Positions 40,232 to 50,010 of a stretch of DNA of 64,000 nucleotides are shown here, in pieces; the first letter of the stretch is position 1; each line of letters starts with the position of its first letter. This DNA is from Pectinophora gossypiella (taxonomy: Eukaryota; Arthropoda; Insecta; Lepidoptera; Gelechiidae), in contig NC_065407.1 in the NCBI RefSeq assembly GCF_024362695.1, positions 17,422,001 through 17,486,000 on the forward strand, written 5' to 3'. The notes beneath the pieces are model-generated. The model had not been told where the DNA came from and ran no database searches. It was given only the letters and a program-made list of their open reading frames with translations. The position numbers and the translations under genes were made by a program.

Positions 40232-41014
40232 GAAGAGGTGCGTTACTTACGTAATTCAAAACGAAAACCCAGCATCTATATTCTCTATTCTTCATTTCTC
40301 GTATAAAAACTAGTGATAGTTTTAACTTTAGCCGTAACGAATGTCACGACAATGCCGTGACACTGGGAATAGAGAATACAGGGCACTGTCACTGTTGTAT
40401 TGTGACTGTTTTTGCTGGCCTGTCGAACGCTATCCGACTGAAAAACTTTATTTTCTCGTTATTGGGAAAAAATGTTTGTGCAACACTGTTTTTTGCTATT
40501 TTGCCCCTTTTTTCGTCACGTTGTTTTTACTAGGGCCATATTTGATAGCAATGCAAAAATATCAGCTATTTATACAAATACGTTTAAGTTTCTTTATCAG
40601 AATCTAATTCTTAGAGATACAAGACACTTTATAGAATACGAGTTTACTACGCCACCACGTTCGGAAGTCAAAAATTGTCTTCAGGTGACCAATTTAGAAA
40701 TATAAACTTCATATTTTTCAACAAAGTCAATTGAGATTTTTCCAACGACTAACTCATTTTCCAGAAGTAAAAGCGAATGAAAAAATACCTGTTCAAGTCG
40801 CGCTTACCTGTAAAAAAAAAAACAAGGCATTAGAAAGAAAACAAATGCAGGGACGTACGTGAGACGAAAGAAACCGAACAACCGGCCCGGGCAAAAAGAA
40901 AAACGATAAATTTTGTTAAAACACCAACAAAAACCGACGGGAGGAAGGAGGGTCGAATACGACGCGACTTTTGAGCGCGACTAATGATTAGTTTGGTTTC
41001 GCGGTAAATTTCGT
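40232..41014. other. Unassigned stretch
   Basis: An 88-codon frame at 40341 has no family features. Purine-rich, GC-richer text at 40850-40990. No repeat recognised. Confidence 0.4.
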
Positions 41015-41295
41015 TTTTTTTTTAAGTTACTTATTGTAGATTTCCCGCAAAAGGCATTAACTACTTGGCCGGACAAATGGGGAGCGCTGAGGGCTCTCAC
41101 TCGGTACAAAATTAAGACAACAGGCCTGAAGCTCGGCTCAGAGATTTAAAATTGAAAAAATTAGCAATAAGCGCTGAATAAGGGAAATCGTCGACGCCGA
41201 CGGGGTCGGTATCGGGGTTCTGAAGCGTTTGTTGTCGCGATCTGATTGGCCGCCTCTATGGCTAGAGGAACCGGGTCGTCGGGTTCGTATATTAC
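41015..41295 (+). repeat. Repeat-G, uninterrupted
   Basis: TTTTTTTAAGTTACTTATTG, CCGGACAAATGGGGAGCGCT, GATAAGCGCTGA-type middle (AGCAATAAGCGCTGAATAAG), CGACGGGGTCGGTATCGGGG and GGTTCGTATATTACG. It shows the sequence across the point where LINE-H entered the copy at 1078. Confidence 0.85.
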
Positions 41296-41377
41296 GTCCT
41301 TCAGACGGCGATGCTCTTCAGTACCGTCCCTAAGCGGGATGTATTCGGAAGCCGCAACTACAATTTGTTTGCTTACT

Positions 41378-41548
41378 CAAACTCACAAATATCTTCATTG
41401 AGTTGGTATCATTTTGAATCTTAATTTTTTACATAAATATATGATTTGTCGAACGTCACATCCGCCTAAAACTATTGCAGCTTCTCATAACCTGTATAGC
41501 CGAGGAAAAGTAGCTGCAAGAAAAATCTCCACTAGGGCCCCAGACGTT
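41378..41548 (-). mobile_element. LINE-H 3' end, diverged
   Basis: CACATCCGCCTAAAACTATT, CTTCTCATAACCTGTATAGC, AAGTAGCTGCAAGAAAAATC. Confidence 0.85.
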
Positions 41549-41550
41549 TT

Positions 41551-41685
41551 ACATAACGTAATCTCACAATTATATCCCAGAGGTACATCCCATGATGAAC
41601 CAATTAACCACACATCACCGAGCTTTCTGTTAAACCAACGTGATAGATGGTGAGCCATATCGTCGTCTATAACGGTCGAGACAAC
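41551..41685 (-). mobile_element. SINE-4, tail and body
   Basis: ACATAACGTAATCTCACAAT, ACCGAGCTTTCTGTTAAACC, CGTGATAGATGGTGAGCC; head lost. Confidence 0.8.
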
Positions 41686-41732
41686 AAGACATTTTTGACT
41701 CTTATGATACAGGTTCTAACTTAGTATAAAAG

Positions 41733-41862
41733 AATAGACCTAACCGGTATTGGGCTGATTTTCCCTTCGCGGGTTGGAAAGTCAGAAAGGCAGTCGCTTC
41801 TGTAAAAAACCGATCCTGTCAAATCTTCAGGTTAGGTTAGGTTAATGCTGGGGAGATAATGA
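41733..41862 (+). mobile_element. SINE-5 3' part
   Basis: GACCTAACCGGTATTGGGCT, GGCAGTCGCTTCTGTAAAAA, TCTTCAGGTTAGGTTAGG. Confidence 0.85.
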
Positions 41863-41929
41863 ATATTTTTCTATTTATATTATATTCATTCTTATATAAG
41901 CAAACCCTTCACGTCCAGTCGGCGTGTGT

Positions 41930-42060
41930 GCGTCCGCCCACCGCCGCTAATTAACCTTGCTTCGGTCGAAACAGTAGTATAAATCGCTCCACTCCCAACA
42001 TTCTTCTTCGTTACTCGCACGAAACTGTGCGATTTTTTACGTTTACCACGTGATCGCTTT
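41930..42060 (+). promoter_or_regulatory. TATA/E-box promoter-like patch
   Basis: TATAAAT at 41978-41984 in a GC-richer segment, with CACGTG at 42047-42052 about 65 bases downstream. Strand is taken from the TATA. No downstream gene is recognised, so this may be chance. Confidence 0.2.
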
Positions 42061-42320
42061 TTATGTTTTATTACAAGTATTGGAGGTACGCTTATCCGAA
42101 CAAAAATGAATCATGTAAAATGTTGCCAAGACGATATAATATCGATCGCAATGTCTAAAAGTTATCAGATCTCATGTAGAGCCAAGCTTCTAACTCTTTA
42201 TAAATAAAAAATGTTTATAATATGTAAAGATATATTATAATAATGTATTAGAACTCCGCTAAACTCAAGAATATACATTACTGTACAAATGGAAGATAGC
42301 TGGTACTTATAGCACAGGTT

Positions 42321-42465
42321 GTACAGTCATGAGCAATATAATGTACCCACTATAGGACTCTGTCGCACTAACATATTTGACATTTAGTGAGACTTACAGT
42401 TCAATTTGTCAAAAAAGTTAATGTGACATGGTACCAAAGTGACATGTTAATGCTCGTGACCGTAC
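42321..42465 (-). mobile_element. MITE-1 copy, inverted
   Basis: GTACAGTCATGAGCAATATA to GTTAATGCTCGTGACCGTAC. Confidence 0.9.
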
Positions 42466-42713
42466 CTATTGTAAGTGCCAGCAGTGCTTTAAAATTGTCA
42501 ATCTTCTAGCATTATCTAATTGTACCAATTAGCTTATAAGTTGTTTGGAACAATAAATACATTATTTTTATTATACGCCCTAAGTTTACAAACTCTACAT
42601 GTTAGATGAAATACTTGTCCGTTTCATTACTACAAGAACTTTTTAACAGAATGGCAATGAACAGTCAATTAATTTGTTGTCCATTGTGACGACATGAAAT
42701 ATTATATAACCCG

Positions 42714-42836
42714 GGTGCTTTCAAAGCCAGAGTGAACAGGCATCTTCTGGGCGAGCTCGCTCCATCTCAGGCCTCGTCAATGCCTTCGGACAAGTCTGGA
42801 GCCAAGAGCAAACCCATAGAAAGTAAACAAAAATAA
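42714..42836 (+). pseudogene. LINE RT C-terminal remnant
   Basis: 41 codons with stop at 42834-42836: GAFKARVNRHLLGELAPSQA. The FKxRVNRHLL pattern is the usual end of a CR1/Jockey-like LINE protein. An AATAAAG follows the stop at once. Confidence 0.7.
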
Positions 42837-42875
42837 AGTTTTTTCACCTTATTATTATTGATAAAATTATGCTTA

Positions 42876-42968
42876 TAGGAGAGGTTGGTCGCAGATTGCG
42901 TAGAGTCGAGAAAAGTGGAGGACTCAAGGAGAGGCCTTTACCCAGCAGTGGGATGAAGTAGAGCAGAT
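42876..42968 (+). pseudogene. LINE-R 3' end
   Basis: GGTTGGTCGCAGATTGCG, GTCGAGAAAAGTGGAGGAC, GGCCTTTACCCAGCAGTGGG. It corresponds to the last ~30 codons of the LINE-R protein. Confidence 0.75.
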
Positions 42969-43032
42969 AAGATAGATAAGTATCGATATTTGTTTTCGGA
43001 ATTGAAGTAAGGGAGAAACATGGTGAATGGTG

Positions 43033-43077
43033 GTGTTTTCTTTGTATGTTTTATTGTGTACAAATAAATAAAAAACA
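43033..43077 (+). mobile_element. LINE-Y 3' end
   Basis: TTTTCTTTGTATGTTTTATT then TGTACAAATAAATAAAAAAC. Confidence 0.6.
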
Positions 43078-43427
43078 TTGCTCAAATGCTGCCGAGAAAA
43101 ATGAGTAATAGAAATAGGATTTTCTGTTTTAGAACACCAGGACCGATTTAAAAATGATCAGCCTTTGAACCGAAGCTCATACAAAGTTAAGTTTAATTTT
43201 GTGTAGTATGATTTCTCAGTCTATAATTTGGTATTTTTTTTTAAACTTATAAAACAACATAAAAATAGATACATAAAAAATCGCGGACGTTATCCCTGTT
43301 TAGCTTTTGGTACAAAGTCCTAAAATGGATTATTATGATAATGTTAGAAAGAACATAATCAATTTGCCAGTTTTTTTTATTATTGTTGCGACATGCGGCT
43401 GTAAAGAAACAAATGAATAAACCGATA
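43078..43427. other. Unassigned AT-rich stretch
   Basis: No supported feature. Confidence 0.5.
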
Positions 43428-43490
43428 CCATACACCTCTGCCTACCCCTTCGGGGTTACAGGCGTAATGCTTTGTTTCTATAGGTATTTC
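43428..43490 (+). mobile_element. LINE-J 3' end
   Basis: ACACCTCTGCCTACCCCTTC, GGGGTTACAGGCGTAATGC. Confidence 0.65.
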
Positions 43491-43811
43491 AATAAACCTA
43501 TGAATTATTAAATGAATTCTCTCATCAATAATTTTCTTACAGAACGTCCAAAGCAATAGCTTAACTTGTAACTTCCAAGCCACTTCGAAGCCGCTTCTAT
43601 AACGAGCTCGGCTTGGAAGCAGCAGGATACAATTTATGTGGCTTGGTGTCGGGGCTAATTGGTCGTAGGACGGCGACACCGCAAACTGTGCGTTGAGATG
43701 GCACTGGCGGAGCTTTGGGCCTTCGTACGTGGCTTGAGTGGTGCTGTGAAGATCGTTAGTTATTCAATAAATAAAGCAAATTGACCCGCGTCAATGCGGC
43801 GGCGGTGTGGC

Positions 43812-43957
43812 GGTTTTGCGTGGTAGACCCCGGAAACGATGACGCGATGATCTCGACGGTTACCGAAAAGACTGGATAGAGCTCGCACAGAACCGGGATA
43901 CTTGGAAAGATATGGGGGAGGCCTTTGCTCAGCAGTGGGATCATACAGGCTAATAAT
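43812..43957 (+). pseudogene. LINE-R C-terminus and end
   Basis: Reads GRPRKR, a TGA where W is expected, then RDDLDGYRKDWIELAQNRDT, then WKDMGEAFAQQWDHTG. The GRPRKRWxDDL...AxxRxxW pattern is a LINE (RTE-like) C-terminus. The DNA ends GCTCAGCAGTGGGATC. Confidence 0.8.
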
Positions 43958-44041
43958 AATCATAATAATAAAGCAAATTGGCTACTTGACACAATGGTAA
44001 CAATAAAATATGAAATATGTCGGTTATGGTAGTTTATCATT

Positions 44042-44230
44042 TAGTCCCCACTGCTGGGGCACGGGCCTTCCCTATAGATGGATAGGGAGATCGGGCCTTA
44101 AACCATCACGCGGGCCCAGTGCGGATTGATGGTTATTAACGACTGCTAATGCAACCGGGACCAACGGCTTAACATACCTTCCGAAGCACGGAGGAGCTCG
44201 AGATGAAAACTTTTTTGTGGTCACCCATCC
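44042..44230 (-). mobile_element. SINE-3, truncated at both ends
   Basis: TCCCCACTGCTGGGGCACGG to GTGGTCACCCATCC. Its 5' edge falls at GGATGGGTGACC, the same point as in the copy at 55533. The terminal GATGATGA tail is missing. Confidence 0.88.
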
Positions 44231-44505
44231 ATTTAACGATAATTGTCAAATAAATCTTTTTTTTTTAAGACCATTTTAAAATGTTTTATTTTTACAAAAT
44301 AAGAATGCGTTTTTTTTATCTGTGTATTACAAAACACGAGCGGCCATGATTGAACTTTGTGTGACGTCACATTTCACAAAATAAACAAAAACCATCTGTC
44401 AGGTTTCAAGTGATACTGTTTGACAGTTTCATTGTTTGTTGAACTGTGACTTCACTGGGCAAAATATGACAGAGTATCCTGGACAAAATTATAGTCTTAT
44501 TCTAA
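44231..44505. other. Unassigned stretch
   Basis: A GTGACGTCACA palindrome lies near 44362. No other support for function. Confidence 0.4.
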
Positions 44506-44619
44506 ATTCCCTTATTCAGCGCTTATTGTTATCCCACTAGGATGAGAACCCTCAGCGCTCCCCATTTGTCCGGCTAAGTAGTTCATACCATCTGAGGCAA
44601 ACCTACAACAAGTCAAAAG
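44506..44619 (-). repeat. Repeat-G fragment
   Basis: CCCTTATTCAGCGCTTATTG, CTCAGCGCTCCCCATTTGTC, GAGGCAAACCTACAACAAG. Confidence 0.8.
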
Positions 44620-44759
44620 AGAATTACCTTATTAGGTCATACAAAAATAATCTGGTATAAAGATTTTTTTTTGCATTATGGAACAGAAGAATTTAATCTG
44701 TTCAGATCCCTAATATCAAAATTTTAAGAGCAATTAAAAGCTTCATATTATTATTATTA

Positions 44760-45150
44760 TTGTATGTCTTTTTCATATCTCGGGTCTATGGAGGCCCGGA
44801 CTTTTGGAAGGCGTGTGTGGGGCCGAAGCCAACACGTAGAGGCCCCTTAAGACAGTTTAATCTAAATGTGGTGTGACACCAACCGGCGATTATCCCTGTA
44901 TGCACTATGGGAGTGTACCCAAAGACAATCCCCGGTTCGTGTAGGACTATTGCAGATTATGGGAACAAAGGGAACTGGGCTATTGGATTGGGGGTTAGTG
45001 GACCGGGATACTGGAGCTATGGGGGACTATGGCGCCTGCTCGACCAATGTTGGTAAACATGGATAAATGAGCAGGCGGCGACTCGCCACTCACTGGATGG
45101 GCCACCTATCTAGCCGACGCGACTGGACGGCAAGGCAGCAACATGGTTGT
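44760..45150. repeat. GC-rich element of unknown type
   Basis: A GC-rich block framed by (ATT)n runs at 44745-44760 and 45158-45172: GGGTCTATGGAGGCCCGGAC, CGGCGACTCGCCACTCACTG, AGCCGACGCGACTGGACGGC. The frame 44866-45066 is open but unrecognised. The flanking simple repeats suggest a retroposed or LINE-derived segment. Confidence 0.35.
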
Positions 45151-45227
45151 GAGCAATTATTATTATTATTGTTTTAATGATAAAACTTGAAATCTTTACG
45201 TCAAAAGATCCATTCATCATAGCACGT

Positions 45228-45290
45228 TTTTACCCGACTGCCTTAGAAAGAGAGTAATGTTTTCCAACTTTTGCATATATCCACTTTAAC
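45228..45290 (+). mobile_element. LINE-S end fragment
   Basis: TTTTTACCCGACTGCCTTAG then GAGAGTAATGTTTTCC. Confidence 0.5.
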
Positions 45291-45360
45291 CCAAATTCAC
45301 GAGAAAGTGATACCAGGATGTCATAAATCATGAAGAGATCTTATATTATATATCATGATA

Positions 45361-45590
45361 CGGCCTCCGTGGTCCAGTGGTTGAGCGTTGGGCTCATGAT
45401 CCGTAGATCCCAGGTTCGAATTCCGCTAGGAGCATACAAAAAAATCACTTTGTGGTCTCTAGATTGGGTAGAACGTTGCAGGCTGACCACCCGATTGTCC
45501 GAAAGTAAGATGATCCGTGCTTCAGATACCACGTTAATTAGTCGGTCCCGGCTAGTATTTACTTAAGTACAAGTATGTAGTCGTTACATG
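45361..45590 (+). mobile_element. SINE-1, 3'-truncated
   Basis: CGGCCTCCGTGGTCCAGTGG, B-box CAGGTTCGAATTCC, mutated core (GTGCTTCAGATACCACG) and end at GTAGTCGTTACATG. It is tail-to-tail with the next element. Confidence 0.9.
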
Positions 45591-45600
45591 TTAAATTGCT

Positions 45601-45919
45601 TCTTCTTCTTCTATCGTGTGGGTTATGAGGTGGATTACCAACCTCAGCAAACCTGGTGCCAGGGTTATTATTGAGCCGCCAAAGGCCCCTGACATGGCTC
45701 ATGTAACGATTACTCACTTACATTAATTAGTAAGTAGTAACCGGGACCAACGGCTTAACGTGCTTTCCGAAGCACGGATCATCTTACTTTCGGACAATTA
45801 TTTCCTAACCAAACTAGGGATCACAGAGTGATTTTTGTGATATGTTCCCACCGGGATTCGAACCCGGGACCTCCGGATCATGAGCCCAAAGGTCAACCAC
45901 TGGACCACAGAGGCCGTTG
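45601..45919 (-). mobile_element. SINE-1, full length, 8-bp TSD
   Basis: AAATTGCT flanks it (45593-45600, 45920-45927). The reverse tail (TCTTCTTCTTCTATCGTGTG), core (GTGCTTTCCGAAGCAC) and head (B-box GGGATTCGAACCC, GGTCAACCACTGGACCACAG) are all present. It entered a LINE-N end. Confidence 0.92.
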
Positions 45920-46030
45920 AAATTGCTGCTTAGCAATAAGACCGCCAGATTGTATTGTATCTTTCGTTCGTGTGTGTAAAACTTATTTCATGTGTTGTGT
46001 GCAATAAAGTGTATATCTATTGTATTGTAT
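45920..46030 (+). mobile_element. LINE-N 3' end
   Basis: AAATTGCTGCTTAGCAATAA, GACCGCCAGATTGTATTG, GTGTGCAATAAAGTGTATAT, then TATTGTATTG repeats. Confidence 0.85.
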
Positions 46031-46121
46031 GTCAGAGGCTTTTGGCGGCTGAATAGTAACCCTGACACCAAGGTTGATGAGGTCGGTCATTGACCTCTCA
46101 ACCCACACGAGAGAAGAAAGA
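46031..46121 (+). mobile_element. SINE-1 tail fragment
   Basis: GGCTTTTGGCGGCTGAATAG, GTAACCCTGACACCAAGG, ending ACGAGAGAAGAAAGAA. Confidence 0.85.
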
Positions 46122-46423
46122 ATGTAAGTAAGTCTTTTTGCTACAATCTGCTTAGCAGGATATTAAAGAAAGCTCATTAGACATCTAATCACATATTACC
46201 TCCTCATTCAGATAAAGGGGACGAAATCAAATTATTATGCTCTATAATAGAAAATATCATATACCGGATTCTTTTCGTTGCATGCACAGGGATGGATTAA
46301 GGCCCCATCTCACCCCCACGCCCCAATAAAGACTTGAAAGGCAAGGAATATTCTATATTCTGCCCAATCATTTATTAACTTTGGATCTCCACTTATACAA
46401 TAAATATTTTTATGAGCTCCCTT
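46122..46423. other. Unassigned stretch
   Basis: No supported feature. Confidence 0.5.
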
Positions 46424-46860
46424 AAATCGTGTGGGTTATGAGATCAACGACCAACCTCATCAACCCCGTCAGGGTTACTAGTGAGCCCCCAAAGACCCCT
46501 GACACGGCTTATGTCTTCGTCTTCTACCGTGTGGGTTGTGAGGTGGATTACCAACCCCATCAACGCTAGTGTCAGAGTTACTATTGAGCCGCCAAAGGCC
46601 CCTGACATGGCTCATGTAACGACTACTAACTTACATCAGTAAATGGTAACCGGGGCCAACGGCTTAGCGTGCCTTTCGAAGCACGGATAATCTTTCTGTA
46701 ATGTCCTATAATCAAATTAGAGATGACAAAGTGATTTTCGTGATGTTTCTCCACCGGGATTAGAACCCGGGGCGTCCGGATCGTGAGCCCGACGCTCAAA
46801 CCACTGTACCACGGAGGCCGTACGGCTCATGTAACAACTATATACTTAATACTGTTAAAT
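46424..46860 (-). mobile_element. SINE-1 (outer), hosting another SINE-1
   Basis: Reverse tail 46424-46514 (CGTGTGGGTTATGAG, CCAAAGACCCCTGACACGG), then after the insert it resumes GGCTCATGTAACAACTATAT and fades near 46860. Core and head are lost. Confidence 0.82.
46515..46821 (-). mobile_element. SINE-1 (inner), full length, nested
   Basis: Flanked by ACGGCTTATGT (46504-46514) and ACGGCTCATGT (46822-46832), an 11-bp duplication with one difference. Complete from CTTCGTCTTCTACCGTGTGG (reverse tail) to CACTGTACCACGGAGGCCG (reverse head). The core has GTGCCTTTCGAAGCAC. Confidence 0.9.
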
Positions 46861-46883
46861 AGAAAATAATCGGTCGACCTTAG

Positions 46884-47024
46884 TATAGACTGATACATCA
46901 CTATGCTAATGAACATCACAACACTAGCTTACGTACTTTGACAGATCTAATTCATACCGCGCATTGAGATGATTGTAAAATGGTATCTTATTGGAATTTA
47001 ATCAATATTTGTACTGAACTGATC
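46884..47024. repeat. Repeat-P
   Basis: CATCACTATGCTAATGAACA, CACTAGCTTACGTACTTTGA, GCGCATTGAGATGATTG; pairs with 15203. Confidence 0.75.
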
Positions 47025-47097
47025 GTATATTAAACTTAGGTAAATAATTTCTGGGGCCGACTGTTTAACGTGCTCTCATAATAACTGCATTATTGTT

Positions 47098-47255
47098 ATG
47101 ATGGGCGGGCATAGAAGTCGAGGAAGGCCGCGTAAAAGGTGGTGTGACGAACTCAATGCTTATCGGAAGGATTGGCCGGAGATCGCGCAAAGTCGAGAGG
47201 AATGGAAAAATCAAGGGCCTTTGCCCAGCAGTGGGATCGTATAGGCTAAATAAGA
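47098..47255 (+). pseudogene. LINE-R C-terminus and 3' end
   Basis: Open frame GHRSRGRPRKRWCDELNAYR, KDWPEIAQSREEWKNQGPLP, SSGIV then stop. The nucleotide end is GGGCCTTTGCCCAGCAGTGG and GATCGTATAGGC, the segment SINE-2 and SINE-3 tails resemble. Confidence 0.82.
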
Positions 47256-47874
47256 AAAATAAGATAAGATGTTATGATGATTTAAAAAACAATATATACA
47301 TTATTTTTTTTAAAAAGTCATTATCTAACACGTGCGTTTACTAATTTTGATAAAGAAATATCTATGTTAGTATATTTTTTTCTAGTTTTATGGTCTAATA
47401 GCAACTTAACTCTGCCCACACTAAGAATGATTACGGATTCGTGATATTTTACCCAATAAACTGAATTCATCCCTGAATGTTCCATATTAGTTATTTTATT
47501 AATACTTCTAATATCATGGGGAGGATTGCTAATTTCACCCAGGCAACCCCCTGGTATTAAGTCCACGTCACTATTGGATATGTGTCATTTCATCAAGGAT
47601 CCCTTATCAAAGGTAAGATATATGAAAGTTGGACATTTTGAATAGGATTTCTTTCTTAGACATCTTTAGTTTCTGAAGACGTCAAAAGGTTAATTAGCCA
47701 GACTTAGTAAAAGAAATGTGAACAGACGGTAATCCTGTGGGGATAATTTCAGTAATGAACATAAAGAAGAAAATATTACTTGAAAATCTTTATTCGTGTC
47801 AAGATATTATTTAAATAATAAATAAGATAAGGTAAGTTTTGCAAAACAAGAATAAGTAGAATTAAAAAAAGAAG
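47256..47874. other. Unassigned AT-rich stretch
   Basis: No supported feature. Confidence 0.5.
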
Positions 47875-47921
47875 TCTTCTTCTGTCGTATGGGTTGTAAG
47901 GTGAATTGCCAACCCTGGTAG
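47875..47921 (-). mobile_element. SINE-1 tail scrap
   Basis: TCTTCTTCTGTCGTATGGGT and GAATTGCCAACCCTGG. Confidence 0.7.
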
Positions 47922-48810
47922 TAGGAAAGTAAGAATGCTATGGAAGGATAATGAATGGGAATTTGATTGTTTATGGTATGAAAGGAGGATGGTTAATGAA
48001 TGGGACGTAAGGCAGTTTTAAAAAGTAAGAGAGGGCAGTCTATGGTGCGATGTCGGTCGGGTGAGAGGATTTTGTTAAAATATAAGGTGTAAAGATATTT
48101 AATAAGGAGTAAAGACATTTAAAATATCCCGTGTTATTTCTATATCCCACATGCATACATTAAAATGTAAATAAAAACACAATACTATGAACTAGAAGAA
48201 GATAAAAACTGTAGACTGATATTGTTAGTAGGGATAAGTTAGGAAAACTACTAACTATAACGAGTATGATTTCTTTCACCCTAAGGTTGTCTGGAAGAAA
48301 TTACTGTTTAGCAAAAAGTCACCAATTGTGGATAGCCTATCTCTTAATATTTAACCTACGAGTATTTGTTATGTTTATCTTTGTGCAAATATTATTTTGA
48401 ATGAACTGAATGACTACGACGAAACATTGCAAAACAGCCACAGTGAACACACCAACACGCAGTGACCCGCCATGCGTTTAGCCCCCATCAATCTTACGCA
48501 ATTCAAATCTTGCAAACACACGCAAATACTATAATCCAACTGCCTAAGTAAGAAAACAAACTGCCGGTTACTACGGACCGAATATCGGATCTAATTTAAC
48601 AGACAGTGGATTAATGGCGTGACAATAATCTTATGGCATCACGTCCGATGGGGCAGGGGATAATCCTGAATTTAATCAGGAGAATCCACCACAACCCTTA
48701 TAAAACCACCTCGGTGCCTGGGTAATGATTGGTCGGGCCTCCCAGTCCGCGGATGTAAGGGCTTGTGGACTAGTTGTCATGCTTCTCTCTTGTCTCTCTT
48801 ATTCGTCGTT
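47922..48810. other. Unassigned stretch
   Basis: 48286-48345 weakly resembles LINE-N (GGTTGTCTGGAAGAAATTAC). 48640-48780 is GC-richer (GATGGGGCAGGGGATAATCC) and probably repetitive, but has no second copy here. Confidence 0.4.
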
Positions 48811-49020
48811 CCCTCACTGCTGAGGATCGCGACCACAGGTTATGGTTTTCCACTCGGTACGGCTATATGCTGCGTGGACTGCCCTCTGTATGCTACCGCC
48901 CACCGTCTTCTTCACGATGTCAGACCACCTCGTAGGCGCCCTTCCTCGCGCACGTTTGCCATCCATTTGCTCAACGATGATCTGCTTCTCCAGAATGTGC
49001 TTCGGAGACCGCATAATACG
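48811..49020 (-). pseudogene. LINE RT C-terminal remnant
   Basis: Minus frame of 66 codons: RSPKHILEKQIIVEQMDGKR, ARGRAPTRWSDIVKKTVGGS, then AVHAAYSRTEWKTITCGRDP. The GRxPTRWSDxxK...AxxRxxW pattern marks the end of an RTE/Jockey-type LINE protein, distinct from LINE-M and LINE-R. Confidence 0.8.
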
Positions 49021-49077
49021 TCCTTAGAAGCTTAGGACACGATTCCGGCAAATTGAGGAGCATATTGTCATGCTTCA

Positions 49078-49138
49078 CATATATACATACATTAAAGTCC
49101 ATCATGGTTCGTCCTCTGCCAGTCCTACCCACACCCCG
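49078..49138 (-). mobile_element. LINE-M-like fragment
   Basis: GTTCGTCCTCTGCCAGTCCT is the reverse of the GRGRP-coding AGGACTGGCAGAGGACGAAC, preceded by TATATACATACAT. Confidence 0.5.
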
Positions 49139-49239
49139 GACACTTCATACAAAACACCTCGTTTTACACAGACACTACACATTGACTTTATCTTACACGC
49201 GCATCTGTGTGTGTGACGTCTGACGCCCATACCATTGAA

Positions 49240-49472
49240 GAATAAAGTAAGACCGAGGGGGGTGAGGTAATTCTAGCTCAGCCGCTGGTGGGGAGCGGTG
49301 ACTTGCCACAAGATTATTCCTTATTCGAACGCTTACTCAGTCCAATATAGGTACACAAAGAGAAAATTTAAATCGAAAAAAATTCTGACTCGGACTGGAC
49401 TTGAACCCGCACTTCTTCTCAAGCCGGGACGAGCATATTAACCATTACATCACCAGGTGACGTCTCCTCTCC
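49240..49472 (-). mobile_element. Possible tRNA-headed SINE, single copy
   Basis: The minus strand at 49375-49472 has A-box-like TGATGTAATGGTTAATATGC and B-box GGTTCAAGTCC at tRNA-like spacing. The body to 49240 contains GGTGGGGAGCGGTGACTTGC on the plus strand. No second copy in the window, so family status is unproven; a decayed tRNA pseudogene is the alternative. Confidence 0.45.
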
Positions 49473-49565
49473 ATGCAAAATTCTCCAGTCAGTGCAATCC
49501 AGTTTAGTCTAGCCTAGTTAATTATGATAAGACTGAGTAGTTTTATTACGAAAGCAGTATATAAA

Positions 49566-49775
49566 CGCAAAGGTAAAGGTAAGACTGGCAGAGGAAGACC
49601 CAGAAGGACGTACATTGACCAAATGGGGGATATCCTTCAAAAAGGTTTAGTACGGTCTACTCTGAACGGGTGCGCGTGTATAAGACGATTGATGAATGTG
49701 GAGGAAGCAAGAGAAATGTGTCAGGATTGAAGCAAATGGAATTCCATAGTCTCTATTTACCCCTGTAGAAAATTA
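49566..49775 (+). pseudogene. LINE-M 3' end
   Basis: KTGRGRPRRTYIDQMGDILQ, KGLVRSTLNGCACIRRLMNV, EEAREMCQD then stop at the Q/R position. The standard GTGAGTTTATG end is lost. Confidence 0.82.
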
Positions 49776-49944
49776 GCAGATGAAAAGATCGAGTTTTTAT
49801 GATGGATTTACAATTAAAAAAAGAGCAAAATCCCGCTTGTCGCATGGCCTCACTACTCAAACGTCCTTCAGTTGACTGTAATTAAGTATTGCGGCAATAG
49901 ATTCATTAATATTATCCCTGTTATCTATTTCTATTCAACTACCT

Positions 49945-50010
49945 ATATATACCTACCTATTTTATATTTTCATGTTTGTGCAATAAAGTATTTTGTTATG
50001 TTATGTTTAC
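49945..50010 (+). mobile_element. LINE-N terminal piece
   Basis: CATGTTTGTGCAATAAAGTA then TTTTGTTATGTTATGTT. Confidence 0.7.
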
